Assembly: GCA_018857735.1 (NCBI GenBank)
Contig: JABMCL010003059.1
Location: 96,001-160,000, forward strand
Reading direction: 5' to 3'
DNA from: Alviniconcha marisindica
Lineage: Eukaryota; Mollusca; Gastropoda; Provannidae
DNA length: 64,000 nucleotides
The translations under genes and the position numbers were made by a program. Under the pieces are notes generated by a model. The model ran no database searches and was not told where the DNA came from. It worked only from the letters and a program-made list of their open reading frames with translations. Positions 37,601-52,182 of this stretch are shown one piece after another (position 1 is the stretch's first letter; each line of letters starts with the position of its first letter).

Positions 37601-40600
37601 CATTTCCCCCCTTGTCCCCCTTCAACGCTTTCATGTGGAATTTTATGGACAGTTCCATTTTCCCCTTGTTCCCCTTTAACTCTTTCATAGTGACATGTGC
37701 AGTTTTATGGACAGTGCCATTTCTCCCTTGTTTCCCTTTAACTATTTCTTAGCCACATGGGGAATTTTATGGACAGTGCCATTTTCTCCTTGTTCCCCTT
37801 TAACTCTTTCTGAGCCACATGGGGAATTTTAGCGACAGTGCCATTTTCAAGATTTATTTTCAACTGCCTTAAGGATGAAAGATGAAATTGACACAGGTGT
37901 CAAGTGTCACCGCTTCCCTGTTGCATACCACAGTCTTTTTGGTGTTTGGGCTTGAGCAGTGCAAGTACACACCATTTTTGTTGGGTCAGTGGGTGCACTG
38001 AGTCAGGAACTTCTTTTCTAAAGTTGAATTAAAAACAAAAAATCAGTTGGGCATTTTTACATCAAAATCTTTAATTCTATGTTTTGATTTGTATCTCTTC
38101 AGCCTGTTGGGTAAAGCATACTGGGCTGTTTCCTTGAAGCTGAATAAACTTGTATGTGTATGCTTTTTATTACGCTATGGACCTTAAATAAGTTAGAGGA
38201 TGTACCTCTGGTGGAGTTTATGTACCTTGTATTTACTCGCATGCCAGGTGAGAGTTACCATAGACAACTCAGGTAACTCAGGTCTTTGTAGTTGTGTTTG
38301 TGTCCTTCATAGTAATTAACTCCCTTGTGTGTTGATTTGGCTCTAGGTCTGTCTGGCTTGCTTGGTTCCAGATCTGGCAGCGTTGATCAAGGACAAGAAT
38401 AAAACCATCGAGCAGCAAGAGAATCAGATCAAGCAGCACGATGAAGGTCAGTGCCCTGTAGAATGGTCTTCTGGTTCAGAGCTGACCCAGACCTGTTTGC
38501 TAATATGATTTGAGCTTATTCTGTACACCCTAAATTTCAAGCATACAAAAATTAGATTTTTTTTTTGATTTTTTTTAAAATTATCATAAATATTTCTAAA
38601 CATATTGTGCAGTTTGTTTGTGAAAAATGTAAACTTCAGATCACTTTTTGTTATGTTTTATATATTACTTCCCTTTTAGGTACAGTTTTAAAATTGTACA
38701 TATATTTTGAAAAGGTAATACCTGATGACAAAATGTGTATTGTTCTGATATAACCGCATTGGTTGACTGGGCGTAAAACACCAGTTTACTTGCTTACTCA
38801 TTTAGTCCGGAAAATGCCTAGTTCTGGGTTTTCAGTGGCGCATGTGTAAGTCTCATGACCTCTTGCCACCATAGTGTCAGTTTCTGTATTTTGCTTTGTG
38901 TAGTCTTGGCACTGAATCCATGGGCAATTCACAACAAAGGCTTACGTTTCTGCTGCAAAGTACGAGCATTTTCCATTTTTCTGGAAGCCGTGTTGAGATT
39001 ATTTTCAGATTATTTTCACTGAGAACAAAGTGAAATGGAAAAGAGCTGCGGCAGTGCTCATCAGGGCCTCTCTGTGCAGCGGTACTCGCCAAGAGTCCTA
39101 CTCCCTTCATAAATAGCCTAAGGGGGGGCATCAGTTTTCCCCCTCCCCCCCCCCCCCTTCCACCCCCACCCCCCCCCCCCCCCCCCCATTCCCTCCCCCT
39201 GTGACCCCTCCCTCTTGCTCCCTCCCCAGCTGAAACAGATTTTTGTCCCACAATCAAATCAAATCAAATCAATAATCAAATCAATCAATCAAATCAAATC
39301 GATCAAATAGATCTTTATTATTCATCAATATACACACACACAAAAAAGTGCTAAGCTAACTCCTCCAACATTGCATGTTGCTTGTGTTATCTACTGTGTG
39401 TGTGTGTGTGCACGCGCACGCGTGTGTGTGTGTGTGTGTGTGTATGTATGTGTGTGTGTGTGTGCATGTGTGTGTGTGTGCAGTTCTCAGCAAACGCCTT
39501 TCGGAGCAGAAGATGGAGTTTGAGGCCTACAGAGACAAGCTGATCGCCAGCTACCAGGAAGGCAAACTGGCCCAGGAAAAGGTAAGCACAGCACAGCGGT
39601 GCTTGCATGGATTTCAGCTGTATGTCTGTGCTGTGGTCTGCTGGGCCCATGGACCATTCCTAATGGGACGGGTCACGACGGGTCACAAAATCGAAAGCGA
39701 GATTAACAGTAACAACAGTAACAATATACTTTATTCATCCCAGGGGGAAATTGAAGCTGTCGTTCAATCGCACAACGAAGAACATCTCTCAATAATTCTA
39801 AGTCATTAAACACATGCACATACACACTCTTAGACATACGTCCCCTTTCTCTCAATCTGCATACACTAATAGCAAACGCAAAATTTCCTGGAATAATGCT
39901 TTCTCTGTCAAACCAAAACGTAAAAGCATTGTGCACAGCATTGGCCTGGAGTTGTCCTGAATGGGATAGGTCATGGTGTGTCATAATTTTTATTTTTTAT
40001 TTTTTAGATTGGCTACAACAGTTGTGTACAGCATTGGCCTGGAGTTGTCCTGAATGGGATAGGTCATGGTGGGTCATATTTTTTTTCTTCAAAATTGGGA
40101 TTGGCTACAACAGTTCTGCACAGCATTGGCCTGGAGTTGTCCTAAATGAGATAGGTGATGGTGGGTCATAAAGTCAAAATTGAGATTGGACATGACAGTT
40201 GTGCACAGCATTGGCCTGGAGTTGTCCTGAATGGGATAGGTCATAAAAAAATCAGAATTGAGATTGGACATGACAGTTCTGCACAGCATTGGCCTGGAGT
40301 TGTCCTGAATGGGATAGGTCATGGTGGGAGATAAAAAAATAATCAAAATTGGGATTGGCTACAACAGTTGTGCACAGCATTGGCCTGGAGTTGTCCTAAA
40401 TGAGATAGGTCATGGTGGGTCATAAAGTCAAAACTGAGATTGGACACAACAGTTGTGCACAGCATTGGCCTGGAGTTGTCCTGAATAAGATAGGTCATAG
40501 TGAGTCATAAGTCAAAATTGAGATTGGGCACAACAGTTGCACACATCATTAGCCTGGAGTTGTCCTAAATGAGATAGGTCACGGTGGGTCATAAAGTCAA

Positions 40601-41163
40601 AATTGAGATTGGGCACAACATTGACCTGGAGTTGTTCTAAATGAGATGAGTTTTCTTAAATGAGATGGGTTGTCCTAAGTGAAATAGAGTTGTCCTGAAT
40701 GAGATAGGTCATGGTGGGTCATGCAGTCGAAAGCAAGATTGGACACAACATTGACCCAGAGTTGTCCTAAATGAGACAGAGTTGTCCTAAATGAGACAGA
40801 GTTGTCCTAAATGAGACAGAGTTGTCCTAAATGAGACAAATCACGGTGAGTCATGAAGCGGAGGGAAAGGACTCGATCTCGTGACCCGCCTTGACCTAGC
40901 TCACAAAGCGTGACCCAAGGTCACACAGTACCCAGTCCCACTTTTGATTTTGTGACCCAGCGTGACCTCCCTCATGAATATTCTTTAAGAATGGCCAATT
41001 TTTGCACAGCGTTTTTCTCAGTGTTGATTGTTGGTGCATGTTAGTTGAGTGATTCTTAACAGCTGGTCCCCTGTTTAATAATAATAATAATAATAAAGAG
41101 GATTTCTAGAGCGCCCATCTACCACACAAGGTGGCAGCACAGGGCGCTTTACAATAACACTAA

Positions 41164-41231
<68 letters not shown>

Positions 41232-42546
41232 ACACACACACGCAGAGCATCAAAACGAGCGGATTGGCAGGGCTGTGAAAAACAGTTTAGAAATAATTCT
41301 TAAACAGGTGCGTCTTGAGGGCGGCTTTGAAAGAGGAGGTAGAATCAGAGTGGCGGAGTGTTTGAGGCAAATTGTTCCAGACAGATGGGCCAGCATAAGA
41401 AAAAGATCTTTCACCAAATGTTTTTGTGTTTACACGGGGGATGACAAAGGTTCGTGTGTCAGATGCAGATCATAACTGTCTTGCTGGAGAAAAAGGTTGA
41501 AGGAGATCAGACAGATACTCAGGGGCTGTTCCTGAGATGGAATTGAAACAGATAGTTGAAATTTTGTATTGAATGCGATGTGTTACTGGTAGCCAATGCA
41601 GAGTTTGAAGAATAGGATGGATGTGGTCAGATTTCTTAGCTTTACACACAAGCCTTGCTGCTGCATTCTGAACTTTTTGAAGTTTGTCTAGTAAGTACTG
41701 AGGGCAACCTGAAAGTAAAGAGTTACAGTAGTCCAAGCGAGAGAGGACAAGAGAGCATACAAGGGTTTGGGTTGGTTGAGTGATGAGAAGGTGTCGTATG
41801 GAACTGATATACCTGATTTGTATGTATGCGGCTTTACATGTGTTGCTTTATTGTTTTTGTTGTAAAATGCTTTCAGACTAGTTGGTCTGTGGTACAGACT
41901 GTTGAAATGTTGACGTCTGCTTCTTCTTCATACTTGTGTGCTTGTGATATTTGTAGCTAGCTCTGTGCAATAGAATTATCATGGCTATCTGTTGGGTCAT
42001 TGTTGTTGTTTTTTCTCTGTAGATTTGCAGCATTGTTTCATTAGCTTGCGTGTACTAATGTGCTATTCCTACCTTTAATAAGACAACAAATAGACAAAAC
42101 TGGGTGCAGTTGTTTGTCAAGCCGTCTGTGATCTGGTTGTGTGTGGTACTTTTTTGGGGAAGGCAGCGTCAGAAACTGTTAATGCAAGACTTTTCAAGGT
42201 GTGACATGCATGTTTGCTAAAGGTAAATATTTAGAGCGTCATTTTAACGACCTTGATATTTTTTGGAAGAGACCCAAGCCCCATGAAGCTAAAACTGAAG
42301 ATTATAATAGTAATGATGATAGTAATTGAACTTCCTGCAGTGTACTGCCTATCAAAACGGTAATGATAATAATAATGGAAATTCCTGCAATGCACTTCCT
42401 AACACCCATCAAAACAACCACACGAAGACACATGAAAAGCAATGCATGATGACGGCAGGACGTGTAGAACTGATACAAGATGAGAAAAGTACAGGGAAGG
42501 TGTGCAGATCTGTTCTTTGAGATACTGTTAAAAGGGTTGTTTTTTT

Positions 42547-42587
<41 letters not shown>

Positions 42588-42592
42588 CACAC

Positions 42593-42652
<60 letters not shown>

Positions 42653-43722
42653 GCAGCAACAAGACGCTGAAACAAAAAGTTGAATGACACTAAAAACGTT
42701 GGGCCAGCATGACCTTGATTTTCACTTTGACGGTAAACAGACCCTCCTTAATATTCACAAGGGAGGTCAAGTTGGGCGGCAAAATTGAAAGCAGGATTGC
42801 AGAAATCGGCCTGCACCACTTGAATGGTAAACCGTTGTTGTCATGTATGCATGCAGGACATACAAGAGCTTACCCAAAAGCTACAGTCAGCGGAAGAATA
42901 CCGTGAGAAATTTCTCAAGTTTGAAGCCGACACGGACGAAATGCAAGACTTCGCTGTGCAGGAGCTTGCCAAAGTGAAGCACATGGTCTGTTGCCACCCG
43001 CAGTTGCGTGTGGTGTTTAAAAAAAAAAAAAATGTATTCGGGGCTGTGGGTTTTGTTTCTCATGCCGCTTTTGTTGGTTGGCTCGGGCGTTTTCTCTGCA
43101 CATCATTAGGAAGAGGCATAGACACGGAAAAGGCATTTGGAAGGGTTGCTTTTTTTTTTGGTATGCTTTTGGTGTGCGTGTTTTTGGTTTCATCTTCCTC
43201 ACCTCTTCTTGGGGTTAGATCAGAATGCTTTTGGGTGACACCCGCCCTCCCCCTCCACTTAAAAAATAAATCAATCCATAAGTCTTTTTTTCTGTTTTCT
43301 CTGTCTCTTTGACATTACTGCACCTTGAGCATGATTGATGTGTGGATACTGAGCAATTATCATCATCAGTAATTGATGAGAGTACAGGATTTCTGTTTGT
43401 CGTATGCCATATATATGTTCTCCTTTTTTCTTCTCTTGCTCTTAAAAATTGACAGACTGATTTGACTGACTTGTGGACTGGTTGGTTGATAAAGTACATT
43501 TCTGCATGATGCATGTGTTTGCATTTTCAAGTCAACGTATGTGACAAGAGTTTCAGCACACGTGAAAACTGTGCACGCATGCTTTTGTTTGGCTTTTGTT
43601 TCTGGCTGCAATTTTGCATGGTACAGGTCTGGGTGATGCCATTGGTAGTAGGTGCTGATTGAAAACTGAATGAACTGCAAGCTCGCCTCCCTTTAGTCCA
43701 CTTTGATTATTGTACCAGACTC

Positions 43723-43788
<66 letters not shown>

Positions 43789-43789
43789 T

Positions 43790-43831
<42 letters not shown>

Positions 43832-43879
43832 ATGTGAGTATTGAGATCAGAGGGTTTTGTGTGTGTGTCTTGTGTGATC

Positions 43880-43919
<40 letters not shown>

Positions 43920-43953
43920 TGTGTGTTTTCCTTTGAGCATCAGCATGTATGTG

Positions 43954-44016
<63 letters not shown>

Positions 44017-45456
44017 GTGTGTGCATGCATGTGCATATATAATATATATTTGTGTGTGTGTGTTCTCTGGTATGTGTGTGGTTTGCTTGCTGTGCATGCA
44101 TGCATGTGTGTTTGTGTACCAGCATGTTTGTGTGCGTGTGCATGCGCATGTATGTGTAAGTTTGTGTGTGTGTGTAAGTTTTCTAAGGTGAATCAAAATT
44201 ATCTTGTTGTGTTGTTGGTGTTTCAGTAATGTTAAACATACCATCTTTTAGCCAGTAAGAACATAGAGCCCTTTAAGGGTGGGATCAGGCTTGCTCTTGT
44301 TGCTGTTTAGGTTCATAATAACTCAGTAATAGTATTAACATGTGTGTACTTATAATATTAGTAATTGGCGAGTTAGTCATATTTTGGTGTTGTTTGTTTG
44401 TTTGTTTTGTTTTTCAATACAGGGTTAGTCATATTTTGGTGTTGTTTGTTTGTTTGTTTTGCAATACAGGGTTAGTCATATTTTGGTGTTGTTTGTTTGT
44501 TTGTTTTGTTTTTCAATACAGGGTTAGTCATATTTTGGTGTTGTTTGTTTGCTTTGTTTTTTAATACAGGGTATGAAATATAGAAATGTATTTGACTGAC
44601 ACGGGTTTGTGCAGTCTGTAAAGCTCTGGTTGGTGGGGGGGGGAGGGGGGGAGGGGGGGGGGGGGGGGGACTGAGAAGAAGGCACTTCTTACAGGCTTTG
44701 AAAATTTGTGAAATTGCAGAAGTTTGATTTGGGGAGAGAGAATCAAAACGAAAAAAATGGAAAGCCAAACCATGGGCCACGAATTGAAAGTACAACGTTT
44801 TTTAAAATTTAACTTAGAAACCTGAGTGTCAAAATTGTGTATTTATAGTTATGTATATATATACATATGAATCTAACTGAGCTATAAGTCTGGCCTGGCA
44901 AATGTGTACTGGTCATTATCCAGTACCCTCGGGTGTGGTGGATACGACCAGGATAGAGCCATGGGCCATGCGAAGAGATTGAATCTGCGAGTGAATGTAT
45001 TGTTATTTGGATGGATGCATGCTATTTCAATAAAAGCCCCACAGTGATGTGTCTGTCAAAAAAAAAAAAAAAAAAAAAAAAGAGGAAAAAGAAAAGTCTG
45101 GTTCGGGAAAATGGTCTGGGATTTTTTTTCTTTTTTTTAATTTGATTTTTTTCTCTCTCCCTCAAGTAAAGATCTTGTGTGAACTGTGTTGGCTGATGTT
45201 CTGCAACCTGTGGAAACCATTTTTTATTTATTTATTTTTTTGCTTGCAGTTGTTGCTGGCCCAGGCAGAGTTGGAGACGTGCCGCAAAGACCTGGAAACC
45301 AAAACACAGCTCCTGGCATCCAGCCAGTCCCGAGAGAAACAGCTGGAATCGGAGCTGAAGCAAGTCAAAGACAAAGCAGAAAGTCTGGAAAAGGAATGGT
45401 GAGTTGGGGGGTGGGAGGTGGGGTTGGGGGAGGGGCTTAGTCCAGTTTGTCTGAGC

Positions 45457-45522
<66 letters not shown>

Positions 45523-45539
45523 ATGTATTGCATGTGCAG

Positions 45540-45604
<65 letters not shown>

Positions 45605-45638
45605 CAATTGTGTGTGTGTGTGTATTAGTGTATCTGTG

Positions 45639-45687
<49 letters not shown>

Positions 45688-45732
45688 CAATTGTGTGTGT
45701 GTGTGTGTGTGTGTATTGATGTGTGTGTGTGT

Positions 45733-45779
<47 letters not shown>

Positions 45780-45839
45780 GTGTAGTGTATCTGTGTGTGC
45801 ATGTGTGTGGTGTGTGTGTTAGTGTAGCTGTGTGTGCAA

Positions 45840-45872
<33 letters not shown>

Positions 45873-46259
45873 TGCGTGTGTGCATGCGTGTGTATTAGTG
45901 TATGTGTGTGAGTGTGTGCGTGCGCGCATGTGTGTTTGATTGAGAATTGGTGAGTTCCCTTTGATCAAGGCAGGTGAATGTCTTTTACACTGTGTGCAGT
46001 GAGCAGTTGAGAGAATTCATGGGTTTACTTTGTATAATGAGTGGCTGTCAAATTGGTGAGTTTGCTTTGAGCAGAGCTGAAATTGACTGTCTCATTACAG
46101 CGAGCGGCTGAGAGAAGAGAGCAAAGAACGAGCTCATCTGGTGACCTCCCTTACCAAAGAGAAATCTGTCTTCCAGCAACGCCTGGAGCAGTTGAATGCT
46201 GAGCTTACTGAGGTATCGGTGAATGAAAATCCGTAGATGTGAGAGACTGTGTGTGTGTG

Positions 46260-46323
<64 letters not shown>

Positions 46324-49230
46324 TGTGTGTGCGTGCATGTGTGCGTGTTTGTATGTGTGTGTGTGTTTGTATGTGTGTGGGTATGTGTTTGTGTGTGTGT
46401 GTGTGACAGTGTGTGTTCATGTGTGTGCCTGTATGAGTGTGTGTGTTTGTGTGTGCGTGTGTGTGTGAGTGTGTGACAGCGTGTGTTCATGTGTGTGCCC
46501 GAATGAATGTGTGTGTGTATGTATACATGCATGTGTACTGGTGTGTACGCGTGTCTGAGTCAGCACAGGGGTTAGGGAGTTGTGGTGGGGGTGCACCTGC
46601 TTCAACTTCTTCTACTCCTATGTGGGAAAATATTGCACACATGCATGCACGCACGCCTGTTAAACAAAAGGTGACATTGGAGTGCCATTCTGAAGGAAGA
46701 GGCAGACTGTAGGAATCTGATGTCTTATGGAAGTGTGTTCCATAGTGTTTATTTTTATCAGAGCCGTTTGTCACCCTATGCTGAGCATCTTTACCTGATT
46801 AACAGAAACGCCAGACTTAGTCATCAGCATTTCTTTCCTTCTTACATGTTATCTCAAAATGCTAGGAAAGAACTTGCTAATTAATTATATTAGTGTAATT
46901 TATTATGTATGTATTATGAGATTGCTTGGATTAGTAAATGTAAATGGTATGTACATGTATGTGAACAAGCGCGTTGAGCTCGCTCAGCGGGGAATAGTGC
47001 TATAGAAAATGTATGTAATATGATCGTTGTTGTTAACGAGAAAGTGGTCAGTACCCCGAGCGGTATCGTTGGCGGGAGCTGCCACAAGTATTATTTTTGT
47101 CGTGACAAAAGTTTCGTCGCGACAAACACACGTGTTTGTCGAACAAAACACATCTTTTGTCGCCACAAAAGTATGCTTGCCACGACAAAACCTTTCTCGC
47201 GACAAAAGACATGTTTGTCATGACCAAACTTTTGGCGCAACAAAAATGTTACTGGTGGCAGCTCCCGCCATTGACAGAGTGGCGTGGTATGAGGTCATGA
47301 GGTCGAACTGACCCAGCTGTGGGGGACATTTTCCTTGCCATGTTCATGCACGCACATGTGGGTGTCGTTCACAGAAACAGAAACAGATAGCAGAGGTGAA
47401 CGGACAGCTGTCGGAGCTGGACAGCAACTACCGGGCGCTGGAGCACAGCTCAGAGATGCACAGAAATAAGGTAACGATGCGCAGCGCTGTCAGCACGGGG
47501 TTCGAAAGGACCGGAACTTTTGTTCTCGCCTTACAGGTCTGCCGCAGAAGTTGACAATTATTAATCATTTTCAGTTATTTATGGAATTATTATTATTATA
47601 AGCCTCCTGCTTTCCCCTCACCCTGATATAACCGGCACCGGTTGACCGGGCGTAAAATACCAACTTACTGCTACTACTACTACCTGCTTCCCCCCCCCCT
47701 CCCCTCCCCCCCCTGTGAAATGTTATTTCTTTAAAAAAATAAAAAAAAATTATGGAGTTATTATTATTAGCCTAATGCTCTTTCCCCCTGAATTGTTAAC
47801 AAGAACATTTTTTGCGTTTCATACTGTCACTCGGCCTTGTTTTCGGCAAGATAAAATCGTCACAGACATCACAGCTCTCTCTGATGATGAAAAAGTTTGA
47901 GAAGTTTAGAGAAATGATCAGGGCAGAAGGCTAAGTTATGACTCGCCTGATGGGCTTGTGGTTTGGGGTCTTGACTCACTTGGAGGCTTCTCTAACTGTG
48001 TTGGGCTACCGGGCGAGTGTATTTCTGCATCCCTGTTTGTTTGTTTTTGGGTGTTTTTTTGTTGTTGTATATGCTAATGTAGTATAAGAGAGATAACTGT
48101 GATCTTTGGATGAAGGGCGTGAAAAAAATACACTGGTTGAAAAAAACAAAAGTGTAGCATAATGTAGCATAAGAGAGATAATTGTGATCTTTGGATGAAG
48201 GGCGTGAAAAAAATGCACTGGTTGAAAGAAAAAAAAGTGTACCTCATCAGCGTACCTCACCAGTTTTGATGGGTTGTGCTTACTGTCTTCTGTTTATTAG
48301 GCGCGAGTCAAATTAGCACACACAACTGCGACGAAGCTGCACTGTTTATGCCTGGTTACCAAGCATCTCCTCAGCTTTGTTGTCAGTCATTTAGCCTGAA
48401 AGCCGTCGCTTGCATCATTGCTGTTGTGCTGTGGTTGCCTGGAAGTGGAAGTGTTGGCATGTCTCCGTGTATGGCGTGAAGTGAATAAGTGTTGAGCGAA
48501 GCACCACCCCTTGGATGTTGTTGTGTCTAACATCTGTTTTCCACCTTCTCCCATTCACAGGCGTCCCAGCAGGTGAGAGTTCGAAACAAGAGGATTAACA
48601 TCTTTTTTTGGTCATGCTGTGTAACCATCCCTGTCTCCTTCCTTTCCTGCCTGTCGGCAGTTCATGCTAGTGTCTTAGCGTCTTCACTGACCATGTTCAC
48701 CTGTGCCGGTGTAGGTAGAGTGGGGAACTTGGTTAGGTGTAGGTAAATGAAGGAACTTGTTTTGATTGTGCAGGTAAATGTGGGAACTTGTTTAGCTGTG
48801 GTTGTGTAGGTAAATGTGGGAACTTGTTTATGTGTGGTGATGTAGGTAAATGTGGGAACTAGTTTATTTGTGGTTGTGTAGGTAAATGTGGGAACTTGTT
48901 TAGCTCTGGTTGTGTAGGTAAATGTGGGAACTTGTTTGTGATTGTGTAGGTAAATGTGGGAACTTGTTTATGTGTGGTTATGTAGGTAAATGTGGGAACT
49001 TGTTTGTTTGTGGTTGTGTAGGTAAATGTGGGAACTTGTTTGTGATTGCGTAGGTAAACATGAGAACTTGTGGGATTCTGTAGGTAAATATGGGAACTTG
49101 TTTAGCTGTGATTGTGTAGGTAAATGTGGGAACTTGTTTGTGATTGTGTAGGTAAATGTGGGAACTTGTTTGTGATTGTTACTGTGTTAACATCTGTATC
49201 ACACACACATGTATGCACTCATGCATGCAG

Positions 49231-49265
<35 letters not shown>

Positions 49266-49379
49266 CACTAACGCATACTAACACACTAACACTAACACTA
49301 ACACCCACCCACACACTAACACACACACATGTGCTTGCACACACACGCACACACACACGCACGCCAGCACCACACGCAT

Positions 49380-49413
<34 letters not shown>

Positions 49414-52122
49414 CACACACTCAGTGACATGTATATACTTTTATCCCACTGGTTCTTCAAGACTTGCAAGGCGCAGGCGGACCTAGGCAGCGCTTTAGAA
49501 CTCAACATCCCTGCATCACACAGCATCAGTGCCATTTGTGTTGGCCTGGCTGAGTCTTTTGAACTTGCTGTTCAAGGCACATTTACTTATGGACCGTCCT
49601 CAACATCATTCTCTGCATCACGAAGATGTGTTAACATTTGACTTGCTGTTATGCAGTAGATCTTCTGGACTTGCAAGGCACATTTACACACGAAAAGAAG
49701 ACACTCAGGCATCTGTCTCTGCATCACACATGTTTCTGAACGCTTGATTTGCTAGAATGCTACTGGCTCTTCTGGACATTGAAGTGAACTGTTTAATCAC
49801 AAAACTGGCATTCTCAGCATCTTTGTATATATGTATATTAGATAGTGACATACACTTTAACCCCTTTGCTTGTTTGTGTGGAGTGTAAAGTACAGGTAAA
49901 CATGCACAGGTAAACACACACAGGTAAACACATAGAGGAAAAATGCACAGGTAAACACATAGGGGGGAAATGCACAGATAAACATGCTCAGGTAAGCATG
50001 CAAGGTATGCACACAGAGGTAAACCTGCAAGGTAAACACACAGGTAAGCATGCAGGTAAACATGCACAGGTAAACATGCAAGGTAAACATACACAGGTAA
50101 ACATGCATGGTAAACACACAGATAAACATTCACAGGTAAACATGCAAGGTAAATCTACACAGGTAAACATGCACAGGTAAACACACACACATAAACATGC
50201 ATGCATAAACATGCAAGGTAAACATGCACAGGTAAACACACACAGGTAAACACACACAGGTCTGGCTCTGAAGTCTCATGCTGACCTAACTACCATTTTT
50301 CTCATGATAGCTGTTTGCCTGTGCAATTTACCTGTGTGTGTTTGCCTGTGCATGTTTGCCTGTGTGTGTTTACCTGTGCGTGTTTACCTGTGTGTGTTTG
50401 CCTGTGCGTGTTTGCCAGGCAAACACACACAGGCAAACATGCACAGGCAAACACACACAGGTAAACACACACGGCAAATATGCACAGGCAAACACACAGA
50501 TAACATGCACAGGTAAACACACAGAGGCAAACACGCACAGGCAAACACACTCAGGTAAACATGCACAGGTAAACACACACAGGCAAACATGCACAGGCAA
50601 ACACAGGCAAACATGCACAGGTAAACATGCACAGGCAAACATGGCCCACAGGCAAACATGCACAGGCTAACACACTGGCAAACATATACGGGCAAACACA
50701 CCCAGGTAAACATGCACTGGCAAATGCACACAGGCAAGCACGCACAGGCAAACATGCACAGGCAAACATGCACAGGCAAACAGGCAAACATGCACTGGCT
50801 AACACGCACAGGCAAACACCCACAGGTAAACATGCACAGGCAAACACGCACAGGCAAACACACAGGCAAACACGCACAGGCTAACACACAGGCAAACATA
50901 TACAGGCAAACACACACATGTAAACATGCACTGGCAAACGCACACAGGCAAACAAACAGGCAAACACAGGCAAACACCCACAGGTAAACACACAGGCAAA
51001 CATGCACAGGTAAACATGCACTGGTGAACATGCACAGGCAAACACACACAGGCAAACATGCACAGGCAAACACACACAGGTAAACACACAGGCAAACATG
51101 CACTGGTGAACATGCACAGGTAAACACACACAGGCAAACACGCACAGGCAAACACAGGCAAACATGCACAGGTAAACATGCACTGGCAAACACGCACAGG
51201 CAAACACCCACAGGTAAACATGCACAGGCAAACGCACACAGGCAAACATGCACAGGCAAACACACAGGCAAACACACATAGGCAAACACACACACGCAAA
51301 CACGCACAGGCAAACATGCACAGGCAAATGCGCACAGGTGAACGCGCACAATTAAACATGCACATGCTAACCAAGTCGTCTCTCAGTGAACATACCACTT
51401 TTTCCGCCCTCTGGCTCTGAAGTCTCCTGCTGACCCAGCTGCCATTCCTCTCGTGATAGCTGCCTGGCTTCCTTCGCTCTTATCTTGTTGTGACCTTGTG
51501 CTTATGTTGATTTGTACACGCTGCGTTACTTCTGTGTCAGCATTTTGGTTTGTTAAGCGTTGACACTGACTTTTGTAGTTTGCTTTCTGCAAATTAAAAA
51601 GCACAGCCTTTTTGGTCGTTTCTAGCTCATTTTGTTTTCTTAATTTTCATGACCCACACGCAGGTCATGATGATCACAGATTTGTTTTTTTTGTTTTTAG
51701 TTTTTGTAGTAGGCAAGCTAAGATCAGTTTGCATTAGTATTTCGTTTTTTGTTAGTGTTCATTTTTGTAGTGTGTGATAATTATGCAAGCTAAGAAACTC
51801 CACCCTTTTCGTTTATTTTTTTATATTTTCTTTTTAGCTCTTTTGTTGTTGAGTTTGTTTGTAGCACCTCATTGTGTTCAACATTTTAGTTTTTTGGTTT
51901 TCTAGAAACCTTTCTCTGTGAACTGTGATTAATACCAGCGTACCAATAATGATGACTTAATATTCTGCGGGAAAATCCTGAACAGTCATGGTGGCTGCCA
52001 TTTTTTCTTCACAAGCTGAAACTTGTAGAAACAAAGCAAAAGATTGGTTGATTCAGAACAAAACCTTGAAAAGAATGGCACCTGTTTATTAATGACCATG
52101 TGAAATGGAGATAGAGAGAGAG

Positions 52123-52182
<60 letters not shown>

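Noticed and set aside
41275..41475. Plus-strand 66-codon ORF ([12 protein letters not shown]...)
   Set aside because: It is the reverse strand of the LINE 3' coding region.
43693..44244. His-Thr and Val-Cys repeat ORFs at this and many other CA/GT tracts
   Set aside because: CA and GT dinucleotide runs are open in all frames; none is attached to unique coding sequence.
49440..49740. Possible exon near 49460 (ACTTGCAAGGCGCAGGCGGAC)
   Set aside because: cttgcaaggc recurs at about 49670 with shared flanks (cacatttac), so it is repeat-derived; no frame joins exons 9-11.
50384..51349. A 321-codon Cys/Val-rich minus-strand ORF resembling a cysteine-rich protein
   Set aside because: It is produced by the caggcaaacatgcacagg repeat; all three frames are open and equally repetitive.
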